From NCBI GenBank assembly GCA_026003175.1, contig BPGT01000006.1, positions 62,001-126,000 on the forward strand: a stretch of DNA of 64,000 nucleotides. The letters are read 5' to 3'. This DNA comes from Armatimonadota bacterium (GTDB lineage: Bacteria > Armatimonadota > HRBIN16). Under the pieces are notes generated by a model. The model saw nothing but the letters and a program-made list of their open reading frames with translations. It was not told where the DNA came from and made no database searches. This document shows positions 1 to 8,272 of the stretch, one piece after another (position 1 is the stretch's first letter; the number at the start of each line of letters is the position of its first letter). The translations under genes were made by a program, and so were the position numbers.

Positions 1-1
1 C

Positions 2-1732
2 GACCCCGAGCGCACACTATACGCTGGCGAGACCGGTATCCAGCGAAGACTTATCAGCACGCGCTTCGCGCTGGACAAGGACGTTTCGCTAAGCGCGCTG
101 TTCGGCAATATCCGCGATTCACAAGGATCGGTCATCAGGCAATCTTACACCCTGCGCACACCGCGCCTGTCGCTGTTTGCCAACCTAAAGCAGGTAGACC
201 CTGCCTTCTCACGTATCGGTGACCTGACAGAGAGCGACCGTAAAGACTTGAGCGGTTTGCTGGGCTTTAAGTACTTCGATATGTCGGCGCAGTGGCAGGT
301 CAGCAAAACGCTGTGGTTCGAGGGATTCTGGATCGATTCGCGTAACGCGCAGGTGCAGCAGATGCACCGACGCCAGCGGCTGTATTTCCAGTACCAACCA
401 CAAGCGAACACGCGCATTACCCATGTGAACGACCGCACCAGCCGCGACGGCGCGACGGAGGTGCTGCATCGCCAGTGGCGCGAAACAACCACTGTTGACC
501 ATGCTCTGGGTAAAGGGCTGAAGTTCTCGGCGTATCGCGACCGAATCGACGACGAGGGCGTGTTATTGCAACCCACCACCACGCTCACCAACTTCTGGCG
601 TGTGGAATCCGATAAGAGCCACCCCGTGTGGTTCGTCATGGAGCAGAAGCACCTGCGCCGCACCGATGGCTACTACGATCTGGCAGACACCGTGCAGGTG
701 CAGACGCCTGTCTCCCGAAGCGCTATCATGCAGTTCACCGAGCAACGTTTCGGGCGCAGCGACCGCCCATCGGAGTTGATACGTACAGTAGCTTCGCAGT
801 GGTTGCTACACAAGGGGCTGACCTTTGCCATGAGCCTGTCTCGTCGCACCACCAGCACTGATACTGGAAGCCTCTTGAAGAGCTTCGCCCTGTCTGGGAC
901 GGTGCTGAACTTTGCGAACGTAACAGGCAAGTACGACGAGCTGCGTGTAGACCGCGCGAACACCAAGGCGCAGAGCGAAATCGCCGTTTCCTCGCTGAAG
1001 CCGTTTAGCGCGCTCGGACTGACGAATATCCAGTTCACCGGCGCGTACGCCGCTCTGGCAGATCGCGCGAGCTGGCAGAAAGAAACCCGTACTGGACGTA
1101 TCACCGCGAACCTGGGCAAACACAGCCTGCTGGCGGAATATACCTCCGCCTTCATCCCGCAGGCGACGGACAGGTTGGTGGTGCGCACCTACCAGTTTAC
1201 CGTCGCCCCCATGAGCAACTTCAAAGGGGAAGTGTACTACCGCATGATCGAACAGCCTAACCAGCAAACGTGGCACGTGCGACGGTACTCACTGGACTGG
1301 CAGGTGAACCCGAATACCTCGCTCAGCCACCAGTTCCTGACCCTGCCCGAGCAGGGCAACAACCGTGTACAGCCGATAGGGCTGGATGTGTGGAAGCTGA
1401 GCTCGCGCCTGAATGCTCGCCAGATGCTAAACGGCGAGTACCGCATCGAAACCGACTATCTTAAGAGGCAGATTATCCGCCGTGCATTGCTGAGCATAGC
1501 GGGCAAACCCTCTGCTCTCTCCAGCGGTGAGGTGGGATACAGCCTCGATTCGGTGAACTATCAGGGCAATAAAGGCACAGCGCATTCCTTCCACCTGCGC
1601 TACGGCTGGCAGCTGGACGATGAACATTTCCTCAACCTGAGCCTGCGCTTGACGAACTACCAGCACCGCGTGCCAGATGGATTGTCGCGTAATGAGCTGG
1701 CAGGCACGCTGGAATACAAAACGCGCTTCTAA
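2..1732 (+). CDS. Outer-membrane beta-barrel-like protein, 5' end outside window
   Basis: The reading frame is open from base 2, so the gene starts before the window; about 576 codons are visible. The sequence consists of alternating polar and aromatic or hydrophobic stretches typical of antiparallel beta strands, with no long hydrophobic helix, and it ends in a strand finishing with Arg-Phe. A C-terminal aromatic residue is the recognised assembly signal of diderm outer-membrane barrels. I infer a large surface beta-barrel or porin-like protein; no specific family is recognised. The C-terminal Phe is the main evidence that the host has an outer membrane. The function and the true N-terminus, including any signal peptide, cannot be judged from this window. 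Confidence 0.6.
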   Translation, partial: DPERTLYAGETGIQRRLISTRFALDKDVSLSALFGNIRDSQGSVIRQSYTLRTPRLSLFANLKQVDPAFSRIGDLTESDRKDLSGLLGFKYFDMSAQWQVSKTLWFEGFWIDSRNAQVQQMHRRQRLYFQYQPQANTRITHVNDRTSRDGATEVLHRQWRETTTVDHALGKGLKFSAYRDRIDDEGVLLQPTTTLTNFWRVESDKSHPVWFVMEQKHLRRTDGYYDLADTVQVQTPVSRSAIMQFTEQRFGRSDRPSELIRTVASQWLLHKGLTFAMSLSRRTTSTDTGSLLKSFALSGTVLNFANVTGKYDELRVDRANTKAQSEIAVSSLKPFSALGLTNIQFTGAYAALADRASWQKETRTGRITANLGKHSLLAEYTSAFIPQATDRLVVRTYQFTVAPMSNFKGEVYYRMIEQPNQQTWHVRRYSLDWQVNPNTSLSHQFLTLPEQGNNRVQPIGLDVWKLSSRLNARQMLNGEYRIETDYLKRQIIRRALLSIAGKPSALSSGEVGYSLDSVNYQGNKGTAHSFHLRYGWQLDDEHFLNLSLRLTNYQHRVPDGLSRNELAGTLEYKTRF

Positions 1733-1736
1733 ACGG

Positions 1737-1745
1737 TGATATAAT
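1737..1745 (+). promoter_or_regulatory. Extended -10 promoter for the aldolase gene
   Basis: TGATATAAT is an extended -10 element (TGn followed by a perfect TATAAT at 1740-1745). It lies just after the upstream stop codon and about 120 bases before the aldolase start. No good -35 box is visible at the expected spacing, as is usual for extended -10 promoters. Confidence 0.5.
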
Positions 1746-1863
1746 ACTTCTGGTAGAGAATCCAGCCTGTAGCACCCTGCAACAGGAAGAATGGCAATCG
1801 CCGTCGAAATGTGACGTTAACAGGGTGCGATAACCTGCCAGGGAGGAAGAAGGAGACCGAACC

Positions 1864-2826
1864 ATGATCGTTCCAACCCGCGTACTGTTCGAGCACGCAT
1901 ACGGTAAGTATGCGCTCGGCGCTTACAACATCAACAACCTCGAGCAAGCAATGGGGCTGTTCCGGGGTAACATGGAGTCGCAGGCGCCTTTCATCATCCA
2001 GATAAGCAAAGGCGCGCGCGCTTACACCGATAAACGCATGTTAGAGGCGATTATCCGCACGGCGGAGCAGATATGGCCAGACGCGCTGTTTGCGGTGCAT
2101 CTGGACCATGGCGATGAGCAGACCTGCTACGACTGTATCGAGAGCGGCTTCTACTCGTCGGTGATGATCGACGGCTCGCACCTGCCCTTCGAAGAGAACA
2201 TCGCGGTCACCAAGCGTGTGGTAGAGGCGGCTCACGCCAAGGGCATCAGCGTGGAAGCGGAGCTGGGTATGCTGGGTGGTGTGGAGGAGCACATCTCGGT
2301 GGACGAGAAGGATGCTCGCCTGACCGACCCCGCCGAGGCGGAGGAGTTCGTGAAGCGCACCGGCTGTGATAGCCTCGCGGTCGCTATCGGCACCAGCCAC
2401 GGCGCGTACAAATTCAGCGGCACACAGCGTATCCACCTGGATCGCGTGGAGGCGATCCAGAAGCGACTGCCCGGCTTCCCGCTGGTGATGCATGGCTCGT
2501 CCTCGGTGCCGCAAGAAGAGGTAGACCGCATCAACGCCGCAGGCGGTTGCCTGAAGGGTACCAAGGGGGTGGACCCCTCGCAATACCTGCCCGCCGCCAA
2601 GCTCGGCGTGTGTAAGATTAATATCGACACCGACGGACGCCTGGTGTGGTGCCGCGTGCATCGCGAGTTCTTCCGCGACCACTGCGACAAGTTCGACCTG
2701 CGCGAGCCGGGCAAAATCTTCATGCAGGAGTACGCCAAGTTCATCGCCAGCCGCAACGAACTGCTTGGCTCTGCCGGACAGCTCGAATCGGCTCGCGAGC
2801 ACGCCAAGAAGGCGCTGGCGAAGTAG
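1864..2826 (+). CDS. fba: Class II fructose-bisphosphate aldolase
   Basis: This 320-residue enzyme reversibly cleaves fructose-1,6-bisphosphate into dihydroxyacetone phosphate and glyceraldehyde-3-phosphate in cytoplasmic glycolysis and gluconeogenesis. Class II zinc-enzyme motifs are in order: LDHG (Asp81 catalytic, His82 metal ligand), VEAELG near 130-135, TSHGAY with His179, MHGSS with His210, and NIDTD at 253-257 in the phosphate site. The length is normal for the family. A long purine-rich Shine-Dalgarno region (GGAGG and AAGGAG) precedes the ATG. It is a single-gene unit between an extended -10 promoter and a strong hairpin terminator. A tagatose- or sedoheptulose-bisphosphate specificity cannot be excluded from sequence alone. 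Confidence 0.93.
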   Translation: MIVPTRVLFEHAYGKYALGAYNINNLEQAMGLFRGNMESQAPFIIQISKGARAYTDKRMLEAIIRTAEQIWPDALFAVHLDHGDEQTCYDCIESGFYSSVMIDGSHLPFEENIAVTKRVVEAAHAKGISVEAELGMLGGVEEHISVDEKDARLTDPAEAEEFVKRTGCDSLAVAIGTSHGAYKFSGTQRIHLDRVEAIQKRLPGFPLVMHGSSSVPQEEVDRINAAGGCLKGTKGVDPSQYLPAAKLGVCKINIDTDGRLVWCRVHREFFRDHCDKFDLREPGKIFMQEYAKFIASRNELLGSAGQLESAREHAKKALAK

Positions 2827-2900
2827 CCCGCTCACAACGCGTCGCAGTGTAGACCGGGATGCACGCTATGTTGAAATCTCCATGTGCGTCTGCTTAGCAA

Positions 2901-2935
2901 GGGCGGCAACATCCTGGTTGCCGCCCCTACTCTTT
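2901..2935 (+). terminator. Rho-independent-type terminator after the aldolase gene
   Basis: A perfect 10-bp stem GGGCGGCAAC / GTTGCCGCCC (2901-2910 with 2917-2926) encloses a six-base loop and is followed by a pyrimidine-rich tract (ctactcttt). It ends the aldolase transcript. Confidence 0.65.
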
Positions 2936-2973
2936 CGGAAGGAACCTCCCCTCTCTAACATGAACAGAATAGC

Positions 2974-4860
2974 GTGATTGTTCAACGACCAAGCATATTG
3001 ATTGGGCTGTTGCTTCTGTTTACCCCTGCTGCAGCTCAGCGGGTAGTGGTGCTTTGCTTGCAACCGAAGAACGTGCCCTCGTTGATTCGCCACACTGCGG
3101 ACATGCCCGGCGCACAGGCACTGGTGCTAAGCCGGGTGGCGTCGTCCCCAGCACAGCGTCCCGCGCCCTTATCGCCCGGGCAGTGGCAACGTAGCGTTTA
3201 CCTTACCCTTAACGCGGGCACACGCGCCCTCGTGCCGGAGAACTTGTCCACAAACGGTATGAAGCGGCTCCAGCAGCTGGTGGAAACAAATAGCCGGTGG
3301 GGGTACCCGGTGGTGATAGGCTTGTTGCCGGAGGAGTTGAAAGCGCGAGCAGTACGGTTCCGTTATCTGACCATGAGCTACGACTCGCCCATGTTGCTGG
3401 CGGGTGCGCCCTTCCCCGAACCGGACAGCCGTGTTGTTTCCGACTGGACAATGTTGCTTCAGGTCGCGCGGTTCGTTTTACAGGGGCATCCCCGCCTGAT
3501 GTTGTGGATAGATGCCAGCAATGTGAAACCGGAACAGCTGGGAGAGGTCGTGCGGCAGCTGCAAACCAGCCTTACCCAGCCCACTGACGCTCTGTACCTG
3601 CTTTCTCCTTTGCCCTCCTCAGCAGAAGCGAGCAATGGCTCCCGATTGGGGTGGGTAATGCGCCTGGGCAGGAACGGAAAGGGGTTGCTGGCGACGAACT
3701 CCACCCGCCTGCCCGGCTTCATCACCCTGCCCGACCTGACCGCGTCCTGGCTGTCTCACTTTGGGTGCACAAAACTGCCGTCTGGTGTGGTCGGCTCGCC
3801 CGCATGGGTAGACCCTGTTGATGAGCCGGCACAGGCGGCGCAACGGCTGTACGAGTCGCTGATGAGGCAGATATGGTGGAACCGCGCTGTGGGTGCCTTG
3901 CCAGCGTTACAGGCTGGTGCGCTCGCCGTAGCAGGGTTGCTGTGGTTCTTTTCGCGCAGGTCCGGCAGAACGTTACGCATGTTGTTGCTTTTTCCCTGTC
4001 TGTTGCCGGTGCTGGGGGTGTCGCTTGTCCCGGTACTGATTTGCTTCCCGTTAAGGGGCATCTCTCTGGAGACGCGGGCAGGCATCTGGGCGTTGAGTAT
4101 GTTTGGGCTTTTGGTGCTGCTTTCAGCCTTTCCTCTGCGCCAGTCTCTGGGTGCGTTGACGACGGTGCTTGTTGTCTTAGTGGGGGTAGACCTGTTGCAC
4201 GGAGGGAACCTCTTGCGCTGGAGCGGTTTTGGTTACGTGTTGCAGGAGGGAGCACGCTTTTATGGTGTGGGCAATGAGTTAGCGGGCAGTCTGTTTGGGG
4301 CACAGAGCGGTTTTTTGTTCACAGAAAGCGTCGGCTGGGGGCTCTTGCGCTGGCTGCTCACCGCATTGGCAACAGGTGCTCCCTCCTGGGGAGCAAACGT
4401 CGGCGCCATGCTCTCCGCGCTGGGTGTCACGCTCAGCAGTGCGCTCCTTTCACGCAGACTGCGCCTGTTTGCGGCGGCGGCTGTTGGTGTAGTTCTGCTT
4501 GGGGTGGTATTCTGGGAAATCTCATCTCCTTCGCCTACCCATCTGGGCTGGACGCTTCAGCATACCCCGATGCTGTTACTTGCTGTAGAGCGCAAGCTGC
4601 GGATGAACGCGAGCTTACTGGTCAGTAGCGCGTGGACGCCCCTGTTGCTGGTCGGTTTGCCGGGATTGAAGGGTGCACCCACGCCCGTATGGGTGGGCGC
4701 GCTGGCGTTACTTTTGCTGAACGATTCGGGCGTTGTGGCAGCTGCAGCAATGCTGGTATGGTGGTGGGCATGGCGAGCGGCGCATCAAGAGGCGAACACA
4801 AGGCTACAGTCCGGTCGGGTGGTCGAAGAAGCGGCTCTCCAACCCGAACATCCTTCGTAG
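2974..4860 (+). CDS. Membrane protein with alkaline-phosphatase-like N-domain (paralogue A)
   Basis: A 628-residue protein. A signal-peptide-like hydrophobic start (residues 5-21) is followed by an extracytoplasmic domain to about 305, then about ten membrane spans. Residues 75-84 (VYLTLNAGTR) resemble the nucleophile region of the alkaline-phosphatase-like membrane family that I know from Gram-positives. The membrane half carries RFYGVGNELAG (428-438), WGANVGAML (472-480) and a late NDSG motif. All three recur in the leftward gene at 5549-7348, so the two are paralogues. The start chosen is GTG with a weak ribosome site. An ATG at 2960 opens only a five-codon frame whose TGA overlaps this GTG. 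The last 57 bases overlap the convergent Nif3-like gene. The function is unknown; envelope lipid or polysaccharide modification is a guess. Confidence 0.7.
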   Translation: MIVQRPSILIGLLLLFTPAAAQRVVVLCLQPKNVPSLIRHTADMPGAQALVLSRVASSPAQRPAPLSPGQWQRSVYLTLNAGTRALVPENLSTNGMKRLQQLVETNSRWGYPVVIGLLPEELKARAVRFRYLTMSYDSPMLLAGAPFPEPDSRVVSDWTMLLQVARFVLQGHPRLMLWIDASNVKPEQLGEVVRQLQTSLTQPTDALYLLSPLPSSAEASNGSRLGWVMRLGRNGKGLLATNSTRLPGFITLPDLTASWLSHFGCTKLPSGVVGSPAWVDPVDEPAQAAQRLYESLMRQIWWNRAVGALPALQAGALAVAGLLWFFSRRSGRTLRMLLLFPCLLPVLGVSLVPVLICFPLRGISLETRAGIWALSMFGLLVLLSAFPLRQSLGALTTVLVVLVGVDLLHGGNLLRWSGFGYVLQEGARFYGVGNELAGSLFGAQSGFLFTESVGWGLLRWLLTALATGAPSWGANVGAMLSALGVTLSSALLSRRLRLFAAAAVGVVLLGVVFWEISSPSPTHLGWTLQHTPMLLLAVERKLRMNASLLVSSAWTPLLLVGLPGLKGAPTPVWVGALALLLLNDSGVVAAAAMLVWWWAWRAAHQEANTRLQSGRVVEEAALQPEHPS

Positions 4861-5565
4861 ATGTTCGCCCAACGCACGCACACCCAGCGTTTCGGTCGCG
4901 TAATGCCCCGCATACAGCAAGTTGATGCCCAGTTCTTCCGCGTCCAGATAGGTGTGATGTGCTCCTTCGCCGGTGAGCAGGGTATCGATATCCTGCTCAT
5001 GCGCCTCGGTGAGGATGCGCGTCTGCCCCGCCCCACCGGTGATGATACCAATGCGTCGCACAACGTTTCCACCAAAGGGTATTACCCTCACCTGTACTTG
5101 CAGTTCCGTCTGCAGGCGCGACACCAGCTCGGCAAGAGGCAGTTCCGCCTCACATACAACGCCTATCGGTGTGCCCTGATAGTCCCCGAACCGTCCAGAC
5201 GGTTCTAACCCCAGCGTGCGCGCCAGCACGGCGTTGTTGCCTACCTCCGGATGCACATCCAGTGGCAGGTGCACCGAATAGAGGCTGATACCTTCGCGTA
5301 ACAACGGCTGCAGCCGCCTGCGGAAGCGTCCCACAATTGGCTGCAGACCATTCCAGAACAAGCCGTGATGCACAATGAGCAAATCCGCGCCCCATGCAAC
5401 CGCCTCCTCTATCGATGCAATAGACGCATCTACTGCCGTCAACACGCGACGAACCGCTTCCTTACCTTCCACCTGCAAGCCGTTGAAGGCGTTGGGGTAG
5501 TCGGGTATCTCACGTATTGCCAGGTAATCGTCCAGATAGCCGGTCAAATCAGCGAGCCGAACCAT
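4804..5565 (-). CDS. Nif3-like dinuclear metal centre protein (YqfO/YbgI family)
   Basis: A 253-residue Nif3-family protein. Family motifs are visible: NGLQVEG near the N-terminus, VHHGLFW with the metal-binding His pair, SVHLPLDVHPEVGNN, and the late TGEGAHHTYLDA and YAGHYATE segments that supply further metal ligands. Members bind two metal ions and are often annotated as GTP cyclohydrolase I type 2, though the real reaction is unsettled. The ATG at 5565 is chosen because the domain begins directly after it; a longer open frame upstream looks non-coding and lies inside the neighbouring gene. It overlaps the end of the membrane-protein gene upstream by 17 bases, so it is the third gene of the argB operon. 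Confidence 0.88.
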   Translation of the reverse strand: MVRLADLTGYLDDYLAIREIPDYPNAFNGLQVEGKEAVRRVLTAVDASIASIEEAVAWGADLLIVHHGLFWNGLQPIVGRFRRRLQPLLREGISLYSVHLPLDVHPEVGNNAVLARTLGLEPSGRFGDYQGTPIGVVCEAELPLAELVSRLQTELQVQVRVIPFGGNVVRRIGIITGGAGQTRILTEAHEQDIDTLLTGEGAHHTYLDAEELGINLLYAGHYATETLGVRALGEHLRRMFGLESRFFDHPTGL

Positions 5566-7348
5566 TTTCCGCCTCCTGCAGTTTACACGTGAGCAGAGCA
5601 CCCACGCCAACTCCCAGTATCGCCGCCGCAGGCACGAAACCCGAGTCGTTGAACACCAACGCCGCCACGATGCACGCCAGCCAGGGCAGATACTCGTCGC
5701 TATTCCAGAAAGCGGGCAGCACCCCAATGCGCCGCATTCTCCAGAGGGCAACTCCTATCGCCAGCAACACGCCCCACGTGAACGGACTGAGCAACACACG
5801 TACCATCAACAGCGCTTTAGAAGAGAGGATATCCACTAACGCTCCCCAGCCCTCACTGCGCCAGTGCAACCACGCCTCACCCGCATGTGAAGGAGATGCG
5901 CTCAGGCTATCCAGCCACAGCACCGCTATCGCGGCGAGCAAGCCGACCCCGAACCAGCCGACGCATCGTCTCAGCAGCGTTTTGCCCTTCATTCGGGCGG
6001 TTTCCCACGCGCAACCCAGCCCGACCGCTGAGGTCAACAAACCGCCCATGTTCGCACCCCACACAGGAACCGCCAGCATCACAGCAACAGCTGCCCACAG
6101 AATACCCCTCAGCAGAGCGGGCAAGCCGTAAAGACCCCATGCCAGCGCACAACCTACCAGCACGCCCATCAGCTCGTTGCCAACGCCGTAGAAGCGGATA
6201 CCAGATAGTGCGTACGCACTGTACATCGAGAACTTCACGCCGTGCTGTCCGCCAATGACATCGGCGAGAACGACCAGCACGCTCAGCGCACAGGCGCGAA
6301 TGTACGCGCGGAAGGGGTCATCCCACGCCCCCCAGTGCGCCAGCAAAGATAGCCAGAACGCCGACAGGAGAATCGCCCCCACATATTGCCATAGCGCACC
6401 CATAGGCAAATGAGGCGCCAACACCGTGCCCGCAGGTAGTGACAACAACGCGCCTATTGCTACCGAGAGGAGTAATCTTGTCCGACGGGCGGCTGTTCGT
6501 CTCTGTATCATACGCACAGCAGTTAGCACCGCGAGCAGTCCACCTCCCACCTGTGCGATGCCGACCGGTATCAGACCCTGCGCATTCCAGCGACATTGCT
6601 GTGCGAGCCACTGCACCCTGGAAAAGGCGTTTTCTTCGACAATCACACGCACAGGATGCTCGCCGAACTGCGTGGAGATACCGTGCCACTGCCGGAGCGT
6701 GGGGGCGAGATCCACATCGGAGACAAGACCCGCCGTGCGCGTTGTGGCGGAAGAGAGAACGCCCGTTGGAAGCCCACCCCCCGCCATGATGACGGGAGCT
6801 AGCTGATCCCCGGCGGGCGGCAAGCCGATAACCAGCACCCTGTCAGTCTCCGGGTTCAGCGAGCCGATAGCCCGCTCCAACCCTTTGCTGAGGGCGGTCA
6901 GGCTGCCGCGAAACCACCATATCTGCACCTGCGCGACGGAGGATGGGGAAGGGGATGGCTGAACAAGCAGAGGTTGCAAACTCTCCTGCGATGGCTCCGT
7001 ATGCACCTGCACCTCGACGCCGGCGCGTGCAAGATCCTCCATTAGCCAGCGCCTACGCGGATATCGCTTCTTGAGCAGAGCGGCGGAAGCTCTTTGTGGA
7101 AGCGCGAGACGCCTGCCTGTCTGCAAGGTGGCGGCGAAACTCGTTGTCACCTCTTTCGCCCTGCCGACACTCATCAGCCCGACTGCGCCGTGCCTCGCCA
7201 GCACGTACAGTGCCCCTACCTGACCCTGCTCGATGTGTTGCCATGTCAGCCCTTCCATGATAACCACTGCCGTCACGGGCTGCCTGGCGAAAACGCAGGG
7301 GGTGAACCCCACAAGGAGCACAGTTATCGCGAGCGAGGCAGTTCTCAC
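5549..7348 (-). CDS. Membrane protein with alkaline-phosphatase-like N-domain (paralogue B)
   Basis: A 599-residue protein starting at a GTG that overlaps the argB stop as GTGA. It has a signal-peptide-like N-terminus, then an extracytoplasmic domain with TTSFAATLQTGRR (possible nucleophile Thr/Ser) and VSDVDLAPTL (209-218), the segment typical of alkaline-phosphatase-superfamily folds. About ten membrane spans follow, containing RFYGVGNELMG (385-395), WGANMGGLL, SPSHAG and NDSG. These motifs match paralogue A at 2974-4860, although overall identity is low. The genes point at each other with the Nif3-like gene between them. Translational coupling to argB and overlap with the Nif3-like gene indicate one transcript. 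The substrate is unknown. Confidence 0.75.
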   Translation of the reverse strand: MRTASLAITVLLVGFTPCVFARQPVTAVVIMEGLTWQHIEQGQVGALYVLARHGAVGLMSVGRAKEVTTSFAATLQTGRRLALPQRASAALLKKRYPRRRWLMEDLARAGVEVQVHTEPSQESLQPLLVQPSPSPSSVAQVQIWWFRGSLTALSKGLERAIGSLNPETDRVLVIGLPPAGDQLAPVIMAGGGLPTGVLSSATTRTAGLVSDVDLAPTLRQWHGISTQFGEHPVRVIVEENAFSRVQWLAQQCRWNAQGLIPVGIAQVGGGLLAVLTAVRMIQRRTAARRTRLLLSVAIGALLSLPAGTVLAPHLPMGALWQYVGAILLSAFWLSLLAHWGAWDDPFRAYIRACALSVLVVLADVIGGQHGVKFSMYSAYALSGIRFYGVGNELMGVLVGCALAWGLYGLPALLRGILWAAVAVMLAVPVWGANMGGLLTSAVGLGCAWETARMKGKTLLRRCVGWFGVGLLAAIAVLWLDSLSASPSHAGEAWLHWRSEGWGALVDILSSKALLMVRVLLSPFTWGVLLAIGVALWRMRRIGVLPAFWNSDEYLPWLACIVAALVFNDSGFVPAAAILGVGVGALLTCKLQEAENGSAR

Positions 7349-8205
7349 GGCTTCACCATCGTGCCCACGCCGCGGTCGGTAAACACCTCTATCAGAATCG
7401 CATGAGGCTGGCGACCGTCGATAATGTGCGCCCGCTGTACACCACCACGCAGGGCGGTGATACACGCTTCCAGCTTGGGAGCCATACCGCTTTCCGCTTT
7501 ACCGTTGCGCAACAGAGCCTCTGCCTCAGCGATGCTCATCTCTGAAATCAGCGAGGCAGGGTCTTCCAGGCTAGCAAGCACGCCGGGCACGTCCGTCAAT
7601 ACAATCAGCTTCTCCGCTTTCAACGCGGCAGCGATAGCTCCGGCGGCGTGGTCGGCGTTGACGTTGTAGCTCTGCCCGTCCTCACCGATAGCCACTGAGG
7701 AGATAACCGGAATGTACCCAGCCTCGGAGAGCACCTCTATCACTTCCGGGTGGACCTGCGTCACCTCGCCGACATAGCCAATGTCCTTGCCGTCGGGCGT
7801 GAGCTTCTTTGCCACCAGCAGGTTACCGTCCTTACCGCTTAAGCCCACCGCTTTGCCACCGGCGCGATGTATTAACGACACAATGCCTTTGTTGGTGGTG
7901 CCTGCCAGCACCATCTCCACAATCTCCATCGTCTCGGCGTCCGTGATGCGCAACCCGCCTGTAAAACGCGGTTGCAGACCCATGCGCTGCATGACCTCGC
8001 TGACCTCTTTGCCCCCGCCATGCACCAATATCGGCTGGATGCCAACGGTACGCAGCAGCACGATATCCTGCATCACCTGCGCTTTAAGGCGTTCATCTAT
8101 CATCGCCGCGCCGCCGTACTTCACCACGAAGCGTTTGCCGCTATAGCGTTGCATATACGGTAGCGCCTGGATAAGCACGTTTGCCTGATTTATGGCGTCC
8201 TGCAC
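7345..8205 (-). CDS. argB: Acetylglutamate kinase
   Basis: A 286-residue cytoplasmic kinase that phosphorylates N-acetyl-L-glutamate, the second step of arginine synthesis. The amino-acid-kinase fold is clear: VVKYGGAAM near residue 27, the nucleotide-binding VHGGGKEV, the substrate Arg in the RFTGGLRIT region, NVNADHAAG, and the C-terminal GKAESGMAPKLEA segment. The length suits the arginine-feedback-sensitive class, and an N-terminal extension of about 20 residues before the first strand (the kind linked to hexamer formation and arginine inhibition) is present. A GGAGG sequence lies upstream of the ATG and a good sigma-70 promoter lies at 8232-8260. It is first in an operon with paralogue B and the Nif3-like gene. 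No other arg gene is nearby. Confidence 0.95.
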   Translation of the reverse strand: MQDAINQANVLIQALPYMQRYSGKRFVVKYGGAAMIDERLKAQVMQDIVLLRTVGIQPILVHGGGKEVSEVMQRMGLQPRFTGGLRITDAETMEIVEMVLAGTTNKGIVSLIHRAGGKAVGLSGKDGNLLVAKKLTPDGKDIGYVGEVTQVHPEVIEVLSEAGYIPVISSVAIGEDGQSYNVNADHAAGAIAAALKAEKLIVLTDVPGVLASLEDPASLISEMSIAEAEALLRNGKAESGMAPKLEACITALRGGVQRAHIIDGRQPHAILIEVFTDRGVGTMVKP

Positions 8206-8231
8206 GGTATCACCTCCGTTTTACGCCTTCT

Positions 8232-8260
8232 ATTGTACCGGCAAGGGCAGAGGTGTGCAA
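8232..8260 (-). promoter_or_regulatory. Sigma-70-type promoter for argB operon
   Basis: Read on the minus strand: TTGCAC (8260-8255), a 17-base spacer, then TACAAT (8237-8232). It sits 27 bases upstream of the argB ATG, after the end of the glycosidase gene. Confidence 0.6.
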
Positions 8261-8272
8261 CACGAGCGGGAA

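Noticed and set aside
2960-2976. Five-codon leader ORF ending on the start of membrane protein A
   Set aside because: Too short and without attenuator structure; it is more likely chance.
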